Numbered from the stretch's first letter, positions 1 to 7,515 are shown. The stretch: DNA of 7,709 nt from Paludibacteraceae bacterium (GCA_947445425.1 CANFFA010000096.1:1-7709); one strand, 5' to 3'. The notes: generated by a model from the letters alone, not told the origin. Made by a program: numbers and translations.

Positions 1-353
1 AGCTCTAACAGTTTTTAAAGTCAAAAGTTTAGTTCTGATTTTTCTTTTTTTTGTAGGGCATTTGACTAACAAAAGTAATAGTTTAATCTTGTTTTCTAAA
101 CAGTATTCCTTCCTTTTTTACTTTTATTGTATTTGAAGTTAAAAAACGAAGTTGGAATTTTAGTATTATTGTAAATGAAAAGTTCGTATTAACCCGATTA
201 GTGTGTTTTTAAGACTATTTTAAGCTAGAATTGTCTTTAGTATTCATTACTTTTGCAAAAAAAAATGATAGAGTAAATGTTTTGAAAAATTACAAAATCC
301 TTTATTAACTTATTGTTTTTTATTTGTGAATTATAAATAATAAATTGAATTTC
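1..353. other. AT-rich intergenic stretch without a recognisable gene
   Basis: No open frame of convincing length or composition is seen on either strand, and there is no tRNA-like fold or recognisable mobile-element end. The stretch is strongly AT-rich with T-runs (for example around 43-52) but without a G+C stem that would make a clear terminator. The only element I can support is a possible promoter -7 box at 248-255. The upstream neighbour lies outside the window. Confidence 0.6.
248..255 (+). promoter_or_regulatory. Possible Bacteroidota-type promoter -7 box for the DUF4337 gene
   Basis: TACTTTTG matches the Bacteroidota sigma-A -7 consensus TAnnTTTG. A TTG at 231-233 is a possible -33 element, but the spacer is only 14 nt, shorter than the usual 17-23 nt. 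If used, transcription would begin near 261 and leave a leader of about 90 nt before the ATG at 354. The octamer is easy to find by chance in such AT-rich DNA. Confidence 0.4.
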
Positions 354-887
354 ATGGCAGACGATAAAAAAGAACCTTGGCTAAATTATTTGGCTTTTAC
401 CACGATTATTTTTGCTGTAGCAGCGACACTTTCAACTTTTAAAGGCGGTGGCTATTCCACACGATCTGTATTGAGTCAAGAACAGGCTTCCAATAAATGG
501 GCATATTATCAAAGTAAAAGTTTGAAGCTTTATCTGTATGAAACACAGAAAGATGTGTTGGAACTGGAAAGCAAAAGAATTCCTAAGAGTGAAACGGCCG
601 TATTAGAAGCTTATCAAAAGAAAATAGATCAATACCAGAAATCTAGTGAGCGTTACGAATCTGAAAAGGCTGATATCAAGAAAGAAGCTGCGGCTTTTGA
701 AGTATTGCGAGATGAAGCGCAAGTACATTCTAAAGCATTTGGAATGGCGGTAATCTTTTTACAGATTTCGATTTTACTTTCCTCGATTGCTGCTTTGATT
801 AAGAAAAAGTATATCTGGATCTTGGGAATGGGAGTGGGGGTTATTGGACTGTTCTATTTTATGGATGGATTTTTGTTGTTTTTATAA
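354..887 (+). CDS. DUF4337-type membrane protein with central coiled coil
   Basis: This encodes a 177-residue protein of unknown function that resembles the DUF4337 family. Visible features in order: a short charged N-terminus; a first membrane segment at about residues 10-29; a conserved-looking GGGYSTRSVLS stretch at 31-41 followed by QASNKWAYYQ (44-53), the part by which I recognise the family; a Lys/Glu-rich, probably coiled-coil helix at about 55-125; and two C-terminal membrane segments at about 129-149 and 153-176. It is expected in the cytoplasmic membrane with the coiled coil on one face; topology cannot be fixed by eye. I chose the ATG at 354; an in-frame TTG at 345 would add only three residues. 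No Shine-Dalgarno is present, as usual in this phylum. It stands alone and converges on uvrA. Nothing here shows its function, and the family call is from memory of the sequence pattern. Confidence 0.75.
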   Translation: MADDKKEPWLNYLAFTTIIFAVAATLSTFKGGGYSTRSVLSQEQASNKWAYYQSKSLKLYLYETQKDVLELESKRIPKSETAVLEAYQKKIDQYQKSSERYESEKADIKKEAAAFEVLRDEAQVHSKAFGMAVIFLQISILLSSIAALIKKKYIWILGMGVGVIGLFYFMDGFLLFL

Positions 888-928
888 AAAAAAGAGGGAT
901 GCAATTGTTAAGTTGCACCCCTCTTTTT
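886..928. terminator. Bidirectional intrinsic terminator between the DUF4337 gene and uvrA
   Basis: The arm at 889-904 (AAAAAGAGGG, mismatch, TGCAA) pairs with 913-928 (TTGCA, mismatch, CCCTCTTTTT) around an 8-nt loop, broken only by one A/C mismatch. An A8 run at 886-893 and T5 at 924-928 give a U-tract for both strands. It starts right after the stop codon at 885-887, so it terminates the + gene and can also stop transcription coming from uvrA on the - strand. Confidence 0.88.
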
Positions 929-938
929 CTATTTTGTA

Positions 939-985
939 ATTATTAGATTTCAATTATTAGATTCTAATAATTGAAATCTAATAAT
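939..985. repeat. Perfect 47-bp palindrome (23-bp arms, 1-nt centre)
   Basis: The arm 939-961 is the exact reverse complement of 963-985, with T962 at the centre. Each arm also has internal structure: ATTATTAGATT occurs at 939-949 and again at 953-963, a 14-bp period. The element is almost pure A+T and lacks the U-run of an intrinsic terminator, and a true terminator already lies at 886-928. It sits 18 bp past the uvrA stop codon in a convergent gap, so it would form a hairpin at the 3' end of a uvrA transcript or a cruciform in DNA. Confidence 0.9.
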
Positions 986-1002
986 CTTGAGTATTCAAAT
1001 CC

Positions 1003-3816
1003 TCACCCCATCTTCTCCTTCAAATACTTCCCAGTATAAGAAGCTTTACATTTTATAATCTCCTCAGGCGTACCTTCAAACACTAGATTTCCACCCTTTT
1101 CTCCACCTTCAGGACCAATGTCAATCAGATGATCCGCACATTTGATTACGTCCATGTTGTGTTCAATGATGATTACCGTATGCCCCTTGGCAATCAGTGC
1201 ATCAAAAGCTTTCATTAAGGTTTTGATATCGTGAAAATGCAGACCGGTAGTCGGTTCGTCGAATACGAAAATAGTTGGTTCAGGCTTCTCATTGGCCAAG
1301 AAAGAAGCTAGTTTTACCCGCTGGCTTTCACCGCCCGAAAGCGTACTAGACGACTGTCCCAATTTTACATAACCTACTCCCACATCTTGAAGCGGCTTCA
1401 TTCTTTTCACAATTTTCTTTTCCGTATTGCCGGTGCTGTCGGCAAAGAAATCCATGGCTTGGTTGACAGTCATCTCCAATACATCAAAGATATTCACTCC
1501 TTTGTACTGAACTTCTAATACATCTGATTTGAATCGTTTACCCTGACAATGCTCGCACTCCAAAACCAAATCGGCCATGAACTGCATCTCCACCGTTACC
1601 GTACCTTCACCTTGACACTCTTCGCAACGACCACCAGTGGTATTGAAGGAGAAATGGGAAGCTGTATAATTCATTTGTTTGGATAGCTGTTGGTCGGCAA
1701 AAAGCTTACGTATTTCGTCGTAGGCTTTTATGTAGGTAACAGGATTAGATCTAGAAGAGCGGCCAATTGGATTTTGATCTACAAACTCTACATCTTTTGC
1801 CAAGTTCATGCTGCCTTTTAAGCTTCCAAATTGCCCTGTTTTATCAGCAATTCCACCATAATATTTTTTCAAGGCAGCATAAAAAACACTACGTACTAAG
1901 GATGATTTTCCAGAGCCGCTGACGCCTGTCACCACTGTCATGATATTGAGGGGAAATTTGACATTGATTCCCTTCAGATTGTTCTCTCTGGCACCCAATA
2001 TTTCAATATAGTTATTCCATTTTCTGCGTTGAGCGGGCAGCTCTATTTTCTCGGTGCCCAACAAGTATTTGAGGGTGTATGAATTGTCAGTTTTGGTTGT
2101 TTTTGATTTCCCTTTTGTATTGATATTTGCGCTTCCCTGATAGACCACCTCTCCACCTAGTCTCCCTGCATTTGGACCAATGTCAATCAAGTAGTCTGCG
2201 GCACGCATAATCTCTTCGTCATGCTCAACCACTACCACAGTATTTCCAAGATCACGCAATTGTTTTAAAACTTTGATGAGTAAGTGAGTATCTCGTGAAT
2301 GAAGTCCTATGCTGGGTTCGTCCAATATATACAAAGAACCCACTAGGCTACTTCCCAAAGAAGTGGCTAAGTTAATGCGTTGACTTTCACCGCCCGACAA
2401 AGTATTTGATAATCGATTGATGGTCAGATAGCCCAAGCCGACATCTAGAAGGAAGCTAATGCGATTGCTTATTTCTACCAATAGTCGTTTGGCTATTTCA
2501 GCATCTTGTTTGTCTAATTTTAAGGTCTCAAAAAAAGTATGAAGTCCTGTTATTGGTAATAATACTAGGTCGGAAATTGATTTGTCTCCAATGCGAATAT
2601 AGGAGGCCTCTTTTTTGAGTCTGCTGCCATTGCATTCATAACAAACCGTTTTACCTCTATAACGAGCCAACATTACCCGGTATTGAATTTTATATTGGTT
2701 GGATTCTAAGAACTTGAAAAAATCTGTCAGTCCCCCAAAGTGTTTGTTGCCAGACCAAAGTAACTTTCTCTGTGCATCTGTTAGTTCATGATAAGGCTTG
2801 TGAATTGGAAAATTAAATTGATCTGCAGATTGTATCAATTGTTTTTTCCATTCGCTCATCACCTCGCCTTTCCAACAAACCACTGCATCTTCATAAATAG
2901 AGAGGGTTTTGTTTGGTACTACTAAATCTTCGTCAATTCCGACTACTCTCCCAAATCCTTCGCAAACAGGACAGGCTCCTATTGGACTATTGAAACTAAA
3001 GCTATGTACGGAAGGAGTTTCGAATTGCATTCCATCCGCTTCGAATTTCTTTGAGAAATGGAGTAGTTCTGATTTTTCATTATTGAATACTTTGATGGTA
3101 CAGACCCCATTTCCTTCATAGAAAGCAGTTTCTATAGAATCAGTGAGGCGACTAATCGCTGTTTGATCCTGCGAAACCACCAAACGGTCTATTAATAAAT
3201 ACACTTCTTGTTGATCAAGACTTGCGGTGTTGAATTTTAGAATTTCTTCGAGTTGAAGGGTTTCTTCATTGATAATCACCCGACTAAAGCCTTGATAGGA
3301 AAATCCTTTGAGTTGCTCCCAAATATTTTTGTCAGTAGTTGCAATTACGGGGGTTAATACCATCAGTTTTGTCCCTTCGTCGAAGCGCATCACTGATTCC
3401 ACGACATCATCTGCTTCGTGCTTACGTACTAAGTCGCCTGAAATAGGTGAGTAGGTCTTTCCGATACGAGCAAATAGTAATTTGATGTATTCATAAATCT
3501 CTGTTGAAGTCCCTACTGTAGAGCGAGGGTTACGGGTATTTACCTTCTGTTCAATTGCAATTGCAGGAGGAATTCCTTTGATGAAATCAACCTCAGGTTT
3601 ACTCATCCGTCCTAAAAACTGACGAGCGTAGGAGGAAAGGCTCTCTACATAACGTCTTTGTCCTTCTGCATATAAAGTATCAAAAGCTAGAGACGATTTG
3701 CCTGAGCCCGAAAGTCCTGTAATGACGACCAATTGGTTGCGTGGTATTTCTACGTCTATATTTTTAAGGTTGTGCACGCGGGCACCTTTTATGATGATAT
3801 TTCCTTGTTTGGACAT
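1003..3816 (-). CDS. uvrA: UvrA, excinuclease ABC subunit A (nucleotide excision repair)
   Basis: UvrA is the damage-recognising ATPase of nucleotide excision repair; as a dimer it scans DNA and loads UvrB. This 937-residue protein has normal family length (about 940). Both ABC modules are complete: Walker A GLSGSGKS at 34-41, signature LSGGE at 473-477 and Walker B ILDEP at 497-501; then GVSGSGKS at 631-638, LSGGE at 826-830 and FDEP at 852-855. His532 and His886 follow the Walker B motifs as switch histidines. The UvrB-binding region lies at about 120-250, so this is a canonical class rather than a UvrA2-like form lacking it. The C-terminal zinc module is intact (C731, C734, C754, C757). 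The first zinc module looks halved: C282/C285 are present, but the preceding CxxC expected about 20 residues earlier is absent. The ATG at 3816 gives the normal N-terminus MSKQGN. It is preceded by a heptamer array rather than a Shine-Dalgarno, and is transcribed separately from typA. Confidence 0.97.
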   Translation of the reverse strand: MSKQGNIIIKGARVHNLKNIDVEIPRNQLVVITGLSGSGKSSLAFDTLYAEGQRRYVESLSSYARQFLGRMSKPEVDFIKGIPPAIAIEQKVNTRNPRSTVGTSTEIYEYIKLLFARIGKTYSPISGDLVRKHEADDVVESVMRFDEGTKLMVLTPVIATTDKNIWEQLKGFSYQGFSRVIINEETLQLEEILKFNTASLDQQEVYLLIDRLVVSQDQTAISRLTDSIETAFYEGNGVCTIKVFNNEKSELLHFSKKFEADGMQFETPSVHSFSFNSPIGACPVCEGFGRVVGIDEDLVVPNKTLSIYEDAVVCWKGEVMSEWKKQLIQSADQFNFPIHKPYHELTDAQRKLLWSGNKHFGGLTDFFKFLESNQYKIQYRVMLARYRGKTVCYECNGSRLKKEASYIRIGDKSISDLVLLPITGLHTFFETLKLDKQDAEIAKRLLVEISNRISFLLDVGLGYLTINRLSNTLSGGESQRINLATSLGSSLVGSLYILDEPSIGLHSRDTHLLIKVLKQLRDLGNTVVVVEHDEEIMRAADYLIDIGPNAGRLGGEVVYQGSANINTKGKSKTTKTDNSYTLKYLLGTEKIELPAQRRKWNNYIEILGARENNLKGINVKFPLNIMTVVTGVSGSGKSSLVRSVFYAALKKYYGGIADKTGQFGSLKGSMNLAKDVEFVDQNPIGRSSRSNPVTYIKAYDEIRKLFADQQLSKQMNYTASHFSFNTTGGRCEECQGEGTVTVEMQFMADLVLECEHCQGKRFKSDVLEVQYKGVNIFDVLEMTVNQAMDFFADSTGNTEKKIVKRMKPLQDVGVGYVKLGQSSSTLSGGESQRVKLASFLANEKPEPTIFVFDEPTTGLHFHDIKTLMKAFDALIAKGHTVIIIEHNMDVIKCADHLIDIGPEGGEKGGNLVFEGTPEEIIKCKASYTGKYLKEKMG

Positions 3817-3821
3817 GGGTG

Positions 3822-3863
3822 GTGAATTGACAATTAATAATTAACAATTAATAATTAATAATT
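3822..3863 (-). repeat. Six-unit heptamer array in the uvrA leader
   Basis: Read on the uvrA strand, six consecutive 7-nt units with consensus AATTrTy run from 3863 to 3822; the last (AATTCAC) is the most diverged. The array ends five bases (CACCC) before the uvrA ATG and begins about 17 nt after the expected transcription start, so it fills most of the roughly 60-nt leader and covers the ribosome landing site. The unit before the array, CTCACCC, echoes the CACCACCC after it. Confidence 0.8.
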
Positions 3864-3886
3864 GGGTGAGTACTAGTTTGCAAGTG

Positions 3887-3894
3887 CAAATATA
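3887..3894 (-). promoter_or_regulatory. Likely uvrA promoter -7 box
   Basis: On the - strand this reads TATATTTG, a match to the Bacteroidota -7 consensus TAnnTTTG. No convincing TTG -33 element is seen at 17-23 nt upstream. Placement between the typA terminator and the uvrA ATG supports independent transcription of uvrA, with a start near 3880. No SOS (LexA) box was recognised. Confidence 0.55.
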
Positions 3895-3958
3895 CAAAAT
3901 AAATGAACAGCTATTGGTTATTAATGGTTCTTCAGGATGTTTAGGTTTCTAAATACGA

Positions 3959-3988
3959 ACAAAGCCCCCGAATGTTCGGAGGCTTTGT
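3959..3988 (-). terminator. Intrinsic terminator after typA
   Basis: A 13-bp stem (3959-3971 with 3976-3988) closes on a 4-nt loop. The one non-Watson-Crick position becomes a U-G pair in the typA-strand RNA, so the stem is effectively complete. It lies 38 bp past the typA stop. The downstream T-rich run on the - strand is interrupted (TTCGTATTT), so efficiency may be moderate. It separates typA from uvrA. Confidence 0.85.
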
Positions 3989-4026
3989 CTATCAGTTGAA
4001 ATACCATTTTCTTTTTGAAAAAGGTC

Positions 4027-5823
4027 TTATCTTTTATTACGTTTGCGTTCGTTTTCATCCAAATAGATTTTACGTAAACGTATGCTTTGCGGCGTAAGTT
4101 CCACGTATTCATCTTCTTTGATATATTCCAAAGCTTCTTCCAAACTGAAAACAATAGGCGGTGTTAATTTTGCCTTGTCATCTGCACCAGAAGCACGCAT
4201 GTTGGTCAATTTCTTAGGTTTAGTAACGTTCACAACGATATCACCCTCTTTTGAACTTTCACCAACTACTTGGCCAGCATAAATTTCATCTTGTGGGAAT
4301 ACGAAGAATTTACCGCGATCATTCAATTTATCCAAAGAATAAGCAAAAGCTTTTCCTGCTTCCATTGAAATGATAGATCCATTGTTACGTTTCTCAATGG
4401 TTCCCTTGTAAGGTTGGTATTCCAAGAAGCGGTGTGACATAATTGCTTCACCTGCTGATGCAGTTAATACAGCATTACGCAATCCAATAATACCACGAGA
4501 TGGAATCATGAACTCCAATTGGATACGGTCGTTAACCACTTCCATGCTCAACATTTCACCCTTGCGGATGGCTACCATTTCGATTACTTTTCCAGAAGCT
4601 TCTTCAGGTAAATTGATGGTCAATTGCTCGATTGGTTCGCAACGTTTTCCGTCAATTTCTTTGAAAATTACTTGTGGTTGACCTACTTGCAACTCATAAC
4701 CTTCACGACGCATGGTTTCAATCAATACAGACAAGTGAAGTACGCCACGTCCAAAAACGTTCCATACATCTGATTCTGGATTTTTCTCAACACGCAATGC
4801 CAAGTTTTTATCTAATTCTTTTACTAAACGATCATTGATGTGACGAGAAGTAACAAATTTACCTTCTTTACCAAAAAACGGTGAGTTGTTAATAGTAAAC
4901 ACCATACTCATGGTTGGTTCGTCAATTGCAATCGGCACCAATGGTTCAGGGTTTTGTAAGTCGGCAATAGAATCACCAATTTCAAAACCTTCAATACCCA
5001 CCAAGGCGCAGATGTCTCCTGAGCTTACTTCCGCAGCACGCGTACGACCTAATCCTGTAAAAGTATGTAGTTCTTTGATACGACATTTAACGGCTTTTCC
5101 GTCACGTTTTACCAAATTTACATCCATACCTTCTTTCAAAGTACCACGGTGAACGCGTCCTACTGCAATACGACCTACATAAGAAGAGTAGTCTAATGAA
5201 GTAATCAACATTTGAGGAGTACCTTCCAAGCAAACTGGTTCAGGGATATATTTAATAATGGCGTCCAATAATGGAACAATGCTGTCGGTTTCGTTTTTCC
5301 AATCCTCTGACATCCAATTGTTTTTAGCCGAACCATAAATGGTGTGGAAATCCAATTGCTCTTCAGTAGCATTTAAGTTGAACATCAAGTCAAATACTTT
5401 TTCTTGCGCTTCGTCTGGACGACAATTTGGTTTGTCAACCTTGTTTACCACTACAATTGGTTTCAAACCAATTTGCAATGCTTTTTGTAGTACAAAACGA
5501 GTTTGAGGCATAGGTCCTTCAAAAGCATCCACCAAAAGGAGTACACCGTCGGCCATGTTCAAAACACGTTCTACCTCACCACCAAAGTCCGAGTGGCCCG
5601 GAGTGTCAATGATGTTGATTTTGTAGCCAAGGTAATCGATGGATACGTTTTTGGCCAAAATGGTAATTCCCCTTTCACGTTCAAGGTCATTATTATCCAT
5701 TATTAACTCGCCAGTCGTTTCGTTGTCGCGGAACAAATGTCCAGCCAATAACATCTTGTCAACCAGTGTTGTTTTGCCGTGGTCAACGTGGGCAATAATC
5801 GCAATATTTCTAATCTTTTGCAT
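4027..5823 (-). CDS. typA: TypA/BipA, ribosome-associated translational GTPase
   Basis: TypA (BipA) is a translational GTPase of the EF-G/LepA family that binds 70S ribosomes and is linked to large-subunit assembly and growth under stress or cold. The 598-residue length fits the family (about 600). GTPase motifs are complete: G1 AHVDHGKT at 11-18, G2 RGITI at 51-55, G3 DTPGH at 73-77, G4 NKVD at 127-130 and G5 SAK at 165-167. An EF-Tu-like beta-barrel follows at about 205-300, then EF-G domain III- and V-like parts at about 310-475, and the TypA-specific C-terminal domain, whose conserved loop [14 protein letters not shown] (537-550) reaches toward the peptidyl-transferase centre in known structures. 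I chose the ATG at 5823 ([10 protein letters not shown]) because it gives the family N-terminus. An in-frame ATG at 5880 would add 19 residues but lies upstream of the promoter -7 box, so it would not be transcribed. Divergent from rplS. Confidence 0.97.
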   Translation of the reverse strand: MQKIRNIAIIAHVDHGKTTLVDKMLLAGHLFRDNETTGELIMDNNDLERERGITILAKNVSIDYLGYKINIIDTPGHSDFGGEVERVLNMADGVLLLVDAFEGPMPQTRFVLQKALQIGLKPIVVVNKVDKPNCRPDEAQEKVFDLMFNLNATEEQLDFHTIYGSAKNNWMSEDWKNETDSIVPLLDAIIKYIPEPVCLEGTPQMLITSLDYSSYVGRIAVGRVHRGTLKEGMDVNLVKRDGKAVKCRIKELHTFTGLGRTRAAEVSSGDICALVGIEGFEIGDSIADLQNPEPLVPIAIDEPTMSMVFTINNSPFFGKEGKFVTSRHINDRLVKELDKNLALRVEKNPESDVWNVFGRGVLHLSVLIETMRREGYELQVGQPQVIFKEIDGKRCEPIEQLTINLPEEASGKVIEMVAIRKGEMLSMEVVNDRIQLEFMIPSRGIIGLRNAVLTASAGEAIMSHRFLEYQPYKGTIEKRNNGSIISMEAGKAFAYSLDKLNDRGKFFVFPQDEIYAGQVVGESSKEGDIVVNVTKPKKLTNMRASGADDKAKLTPPIVFSLEEALEYIKEDEYVELTPQSIRLRKIYLDENERKRNKR

Positions 5824-5850
5824 GTAATAAAATCTTATTTTTTGTGGCTG

Positions 5851-5858
5851 CAAAGGTA
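5851..5858 (-). promoter_or_regulatory. Likely typA promoter -7 box
   Basis: On the - strand this reads TACCTTTG, matching TAnnTTTG. The expected start of transcription is near 5844, leaving a short A-rich leader of about 20 nt before the ATG at 5823. No TTG is found at the -33 distance. This box decides the typA start, because the upstream in-frame ATG at 5880 falls outside the transcript. Confidence 0.6.
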
Positions 5859-5981
5859 GTGAAAATAATTTGATTTGCATTTTAATTTGGTAATCAATCT
5901 GTTAGTGATGTGTGAATTTTAATATGGGATGTTAAATATCAATTAAATTGCTTGTATTGAGTTCAAAAGAACTTGTCGGAC

Positions 5982-6012
5982 TTGGTGGTTTGGAAATAAA
6001 GCAGTACTTTTG
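5982..6012 (+). promoter_or_regulatory. rplS promoter (TTG-N20-TAnnTTTG)
   Basis: TTG at 5982-5984 and TACTTTTG at 6005-6012 are separated by 20 nt, a full match to the Bacteroidota housekeeping promoter consensus. Transcription should start near 6019, giving a leader of about 80 nt before rplS. It is back-to-back with the typA promoter. Confidence 0.8.
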
Positions 6013-6025
6013 CCGTCCAATTTTA

Positions 6026-6069
6026 GCGTAATCTCTGACAGAATATAGAGTGGTCTGTGAATATTGCGC
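6026..6069 (+). promoter_or_regulatory. Possible structured 5' leader of rplS
   Basis: GCGTAAT at 6026-6032 can pair with ATTGCGC at 6063-6069 (7 bp, one G-U). Inside it, ACAGA at 6038-6042 can pair with TCTGT at 6054-6058 around an 11-nt loop. The nested fold begins just after the predicted transcription start and ends about 30 nt before the ATG. Leader RNAs that bind their own product are known for several ribosomal protein genes, so autoregulation by bL19 is possible, but this is inference from one sequence. Confidence 0.35.
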
Positions 6070-6098
6070 ATATTATTTAATAAAAAAACAAATTAATA

Positions 6099-6446
6099 AT
6101 GGACTTTATTAAAATTGCAGAACAAGCATTTCTTGTTGAAAAAACACATCCAGCATTTAAAAGTGGGGATACAGTTACAGTAGCGTATCGTATTATTGAA
6201 GGTGCTAAAGAGCGTATTCAAGAGTTTCGTGGTGATGTTATCAAAATTGTAGGACACCAAGGCAAAAAACGCTTTACTGTTCGTAAAATTTCACAAAACA
6301 TTGGTGTAGAGCGTATTTTCCCATTGGAATCACCTTTTATCGAAAGCATTACTGTTAACAAACACGGTAAAGTACGTCGTGCTAAATTGTATTATTTACG
6401 TGCCCTTACTGGTAAAAAAGCAAGAATCAAAGAAAGACGCGTATAA
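6099..6446 (+). CDS. rplS: 50S ribosomal protein bL19
   Basis: bL19 is a structural protein of the large ribosomal subunit and lies at the interface with the 30S subunit. The 115-residue length is normal. Recognisable family features are the [10 protein letters not shown] strand near the N-terminus (23-32), FRGDVIKI (43-50), FTVRKIS (59-65), [11 protein letters not shown] (69-79) and the basic C-terminus [21 protein letters not shown] (92-112). The loop at 51-57 (VGHQGKK) differs from the Gly-rich form common in other bacteria, but sits where the family is variable. There is no Shine-Dalgarno; the ATG follows an A-rich tract typical of strongly translated Bacteroidota genes. It is a single-gene unit with its own promoter and terminator; the trmD-rimM-rpsP genes often next to rplS in other phyla are not here. 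Confidence 0.97.
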   Translation: MDFIKIAEQAFLVEKTHPAFKSGDTVTVAYRIIEGAKERIQEFRGDVIKIVGHQGKKRFTVRKISQNIGVERIFPLESPFIESITVNKHGKVRRAKLYYLRALTGKKARIKERRV

Positions 6447-6468
6447 TTACTGTCCTCCGAGATATTTT

Positions 6469-6505
6469 AAAAAGAGAAATTCGTTCTGCGGGTTTCTCTT
6501 TTTTT
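6469..6505 (+). terminator. Strong intrinsic terminator after rplS
   Basis: The arm 6469-6483 (AAAAAGAGAAA then TTCG) pairs with 6489-6503 (CGGG then TTTCTCTTTTT), a 15-bp stem with two G-U pairs and a TTCTG loop. It runs into a T7 tract at 6499-6505 and begins 23 bp after the stop codon, closing rplS as a monocistronic unit. Confidence 0.9.
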
Positions 6506-6606
6506 GTTTCAAAAACTTAAAGTTTGTTTCAGGCTTATCTTTATCGTTCTTCAAGTCTATATTTTAAGCATTAAGTCTTATTTACTTTATTTATTTAAAA
6601 AATGAG

Positions 6607-6624
6607 TACCTTTGTATACTTTTG
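6607..6624 (+). promoter_or_regulatory. Likely mlaE promoter region with two tandem -7 boxes
   Basis: TACCTTTG at 6607-6614 and TACTTTTG at 6617-6624 both match TAnnTTTG and lie 10 bp apart, about one helical turn. Neither has a clear TTG at -33. They lie after the rplS terminator and before mlaE, which supports a separate transcript with a leader of roughly 130-140 nt. Confidence 0.55.
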
Positions 6625-6699
6625 ATTTCGGACCTAAATTCATGCTTGTGCGGTATATTGAAATGTTGTTATGATCTGAAAATGAGGTAAGTATTTGTT

Positions 6700-6762
6700 G
6701 ATTATTAATTATGCATTATTAATTATGCATTATGAATTGTGCATTATGAATTATATATTAAG
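6700..6762 (+). repeat. Nine-unit heptamer array abutting the mlaE start codon
   Basis: Nine consecutive 7-nt units with consensus nATTATk run without interruption up to the base before the ATG at 6763. A higher-order 14-bp period is visible: ATTAATTATGCATT occurs exactly twice (6704-6717 and 6718-6731), followed by two diverged copies. The array replaces any conventional ribosome-binding site and is of the same type as the array before uvrA. Confidence 0.85.
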
Positions 6763-7503
6763 ATGAGTATTTTAAGAGATACAGGAAGATATTTTTTATT
6801 GATGCGTCGGGTTTTGGTACAACCCGATCGCTATCGAATGTTCTTTCGCCAATTTCCAAAAGAGTTGGTGAAATTGGGATATGATTCATTACCGATTGTC
6901 CTCATTATTTCTCTGTTTATTGGTGCAATCATGACCATGCAGACCCAATTAAACTCTACTAATCCCTTTCTTCCTGCTTTTATGACTGGTTTGGTGGTGA
7001 GGGATACCTTGCTTTTAGAGTTTTCATCCACGATTATGTGCTTGATTCTAGCGGGTAAAGTCGGTTCAAACATTGCTTCAGAGATTGGAACTATGCGTAT
7101 AACAGAGCAGATTGATGCACTGGAGATTATGGGGGTGAATTCAGCAAATTTTCTTATTCTGCCTAAAATTGCTGCTTTTGTGGTGATGATGCCATTTTTA
7201 GTCATCTTTAGTATGTCATTGGGATTGTTGGGTGGATATTTCGTCGGAGTATTTACGGATATTCTTACTACTGCTAATTACTTAGAAGGAATAAAACACA
7301 CTTTCATTCCCTTTTATATTTTTTATTCAATTTTCAAATCTTTATTCTTTGCCTATATCATCTCTTCTGTGGCTGCTTTCTATGGCTATTATGCTCATGG
7401 TGGAGCATTGGATGTAGGGAAGGCAAGTACAAATGCAGTTGTGAATAGTAGTGTTTTGATTTTACTCTTCAATATATTGATAACCAATTTGATGTTGAAT
7501 TAA
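6763..7503 (+). CDS. mlaE: MlaE-family permease of a phospholipid ABC transporter
   Basis: MlaE is the inner-membrane permease of the MlaFEDB-type (Mce-linked) ABC system that moves phospholipids between the inner and outer membranes. The 246-residue length is typical. An amphipathic N-terminal region (1-35) precedes hydrophobic segments at about 42-62, 83-100, 136-165, 184-206 and 228-246. The family hallmark is clear: LAGKVGSNIASEIGTM at 96-111 followed by RITEQIDALEIMGVNS at 112-127, with the Glu115-Gln116 coupling segment. Near the end, GGALDVGKAST (213-223) is also characteristic. I chose the ATG at 6763 for the family-like N-terminus MSILRDTGRYF; a GTG at 6739 in the same frame would only translate repeat units. 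The ATPase gene follows after 154 bp, and an Mce/MlaD substrate-binding protein would be expected further on. The symbol is assigned by family; orthology to Escherichia coli mlaE is not proven. Confidence 0.93.
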   Translation: MSILRDTGRYFLLMRRVLVQPDRYRMFFRQFPKELVKLGYDSLPIVLIISLFIGAIMTMQTQLNSTNPFLPAFMTGLVVRDTLLLEFSSTIMCLILAGKVGSNIASEIGTMRITEQIDALEIMGVNSANFLILPKIAAFVVMMPFLVIFSMSLGLLGGYFVGVFTDILTTANYLEGIKHTFIPFYIFYSIFKSLFFAYIISSVAAFYGYYAHGGALDVGKASTNAVVNSSVLILLFNILITNLMLN

Positions 7504-7515
7504 AAAAGTCTTAAG

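Noticed and set aside
31..45. 15-nt identity (TAGTTCTGATTTTTC) between the left edge and uvrA near 3064-3078
   Set aside because: A single short AT-rich match with no extension on either side; likely chance.
345..353. TTG start for the DUF4337 gene
   Set aside because: It adds only three residues, has no better ribosome-binding context, and ATG at 354 is the simpler choice.
2909..3121. Open frame on the + strand inside uvrA
   Set aside because: It is antisense to a well-conserved part of UvrA and has no protein-like features. The + strand frames at 4082-4282, 4886-5152, 5503-5706 and 5639-5827 inside typA were rejected for the same reason.
3921..4154. Open frame overlapping the 3' end of typA in another frame
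   Set aside because: It overlaps conserved TypA codons, runs through the terminator hairpin and shows no recognisable protein pattern.
5824..5880. Longer TypA starting at the ATG at 5880
   Set aside because: The extra 19 residues are not part of the TypA family N-terminus, and the TAnnTTTG box at 5851-5858 would place the transcript start downstream of it.
5824..6098. tRNA or other structural RNA gene in the typA-rplS gap
   Set aside because: No cloverleaf arms, T-loop motif or CCA end could be found; the only structure is the small rplS leader fold.
6513..6525. AAACTT-A-AAGTTT palindrome after the rplS terminator
   Set aside because: Short, A+T only, and expected by chance in such sequence.
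6379..6567. Open frame starting within rplS
   Set aside because: It is out of frame with bL19 and its second half translates the terminator.
6739..6762. GTG start eight codons upstream of the mlaE ATG
   Set aside because: The extra residues would be pure translation of the heptamer array, and MSILRDTG at 6763 fits the family N-terminus.
6700..6762. CRISPR-like array
   Set aside because: The units are 7 bp with no spacers, and no cas genes are present; this is a simple tandem repeat.
6831..7205. Antisense open frame across mlaE
   Set aside because: It is a shadow of the hydrophobic MlaE codons; no promoter or family pattern supports it.
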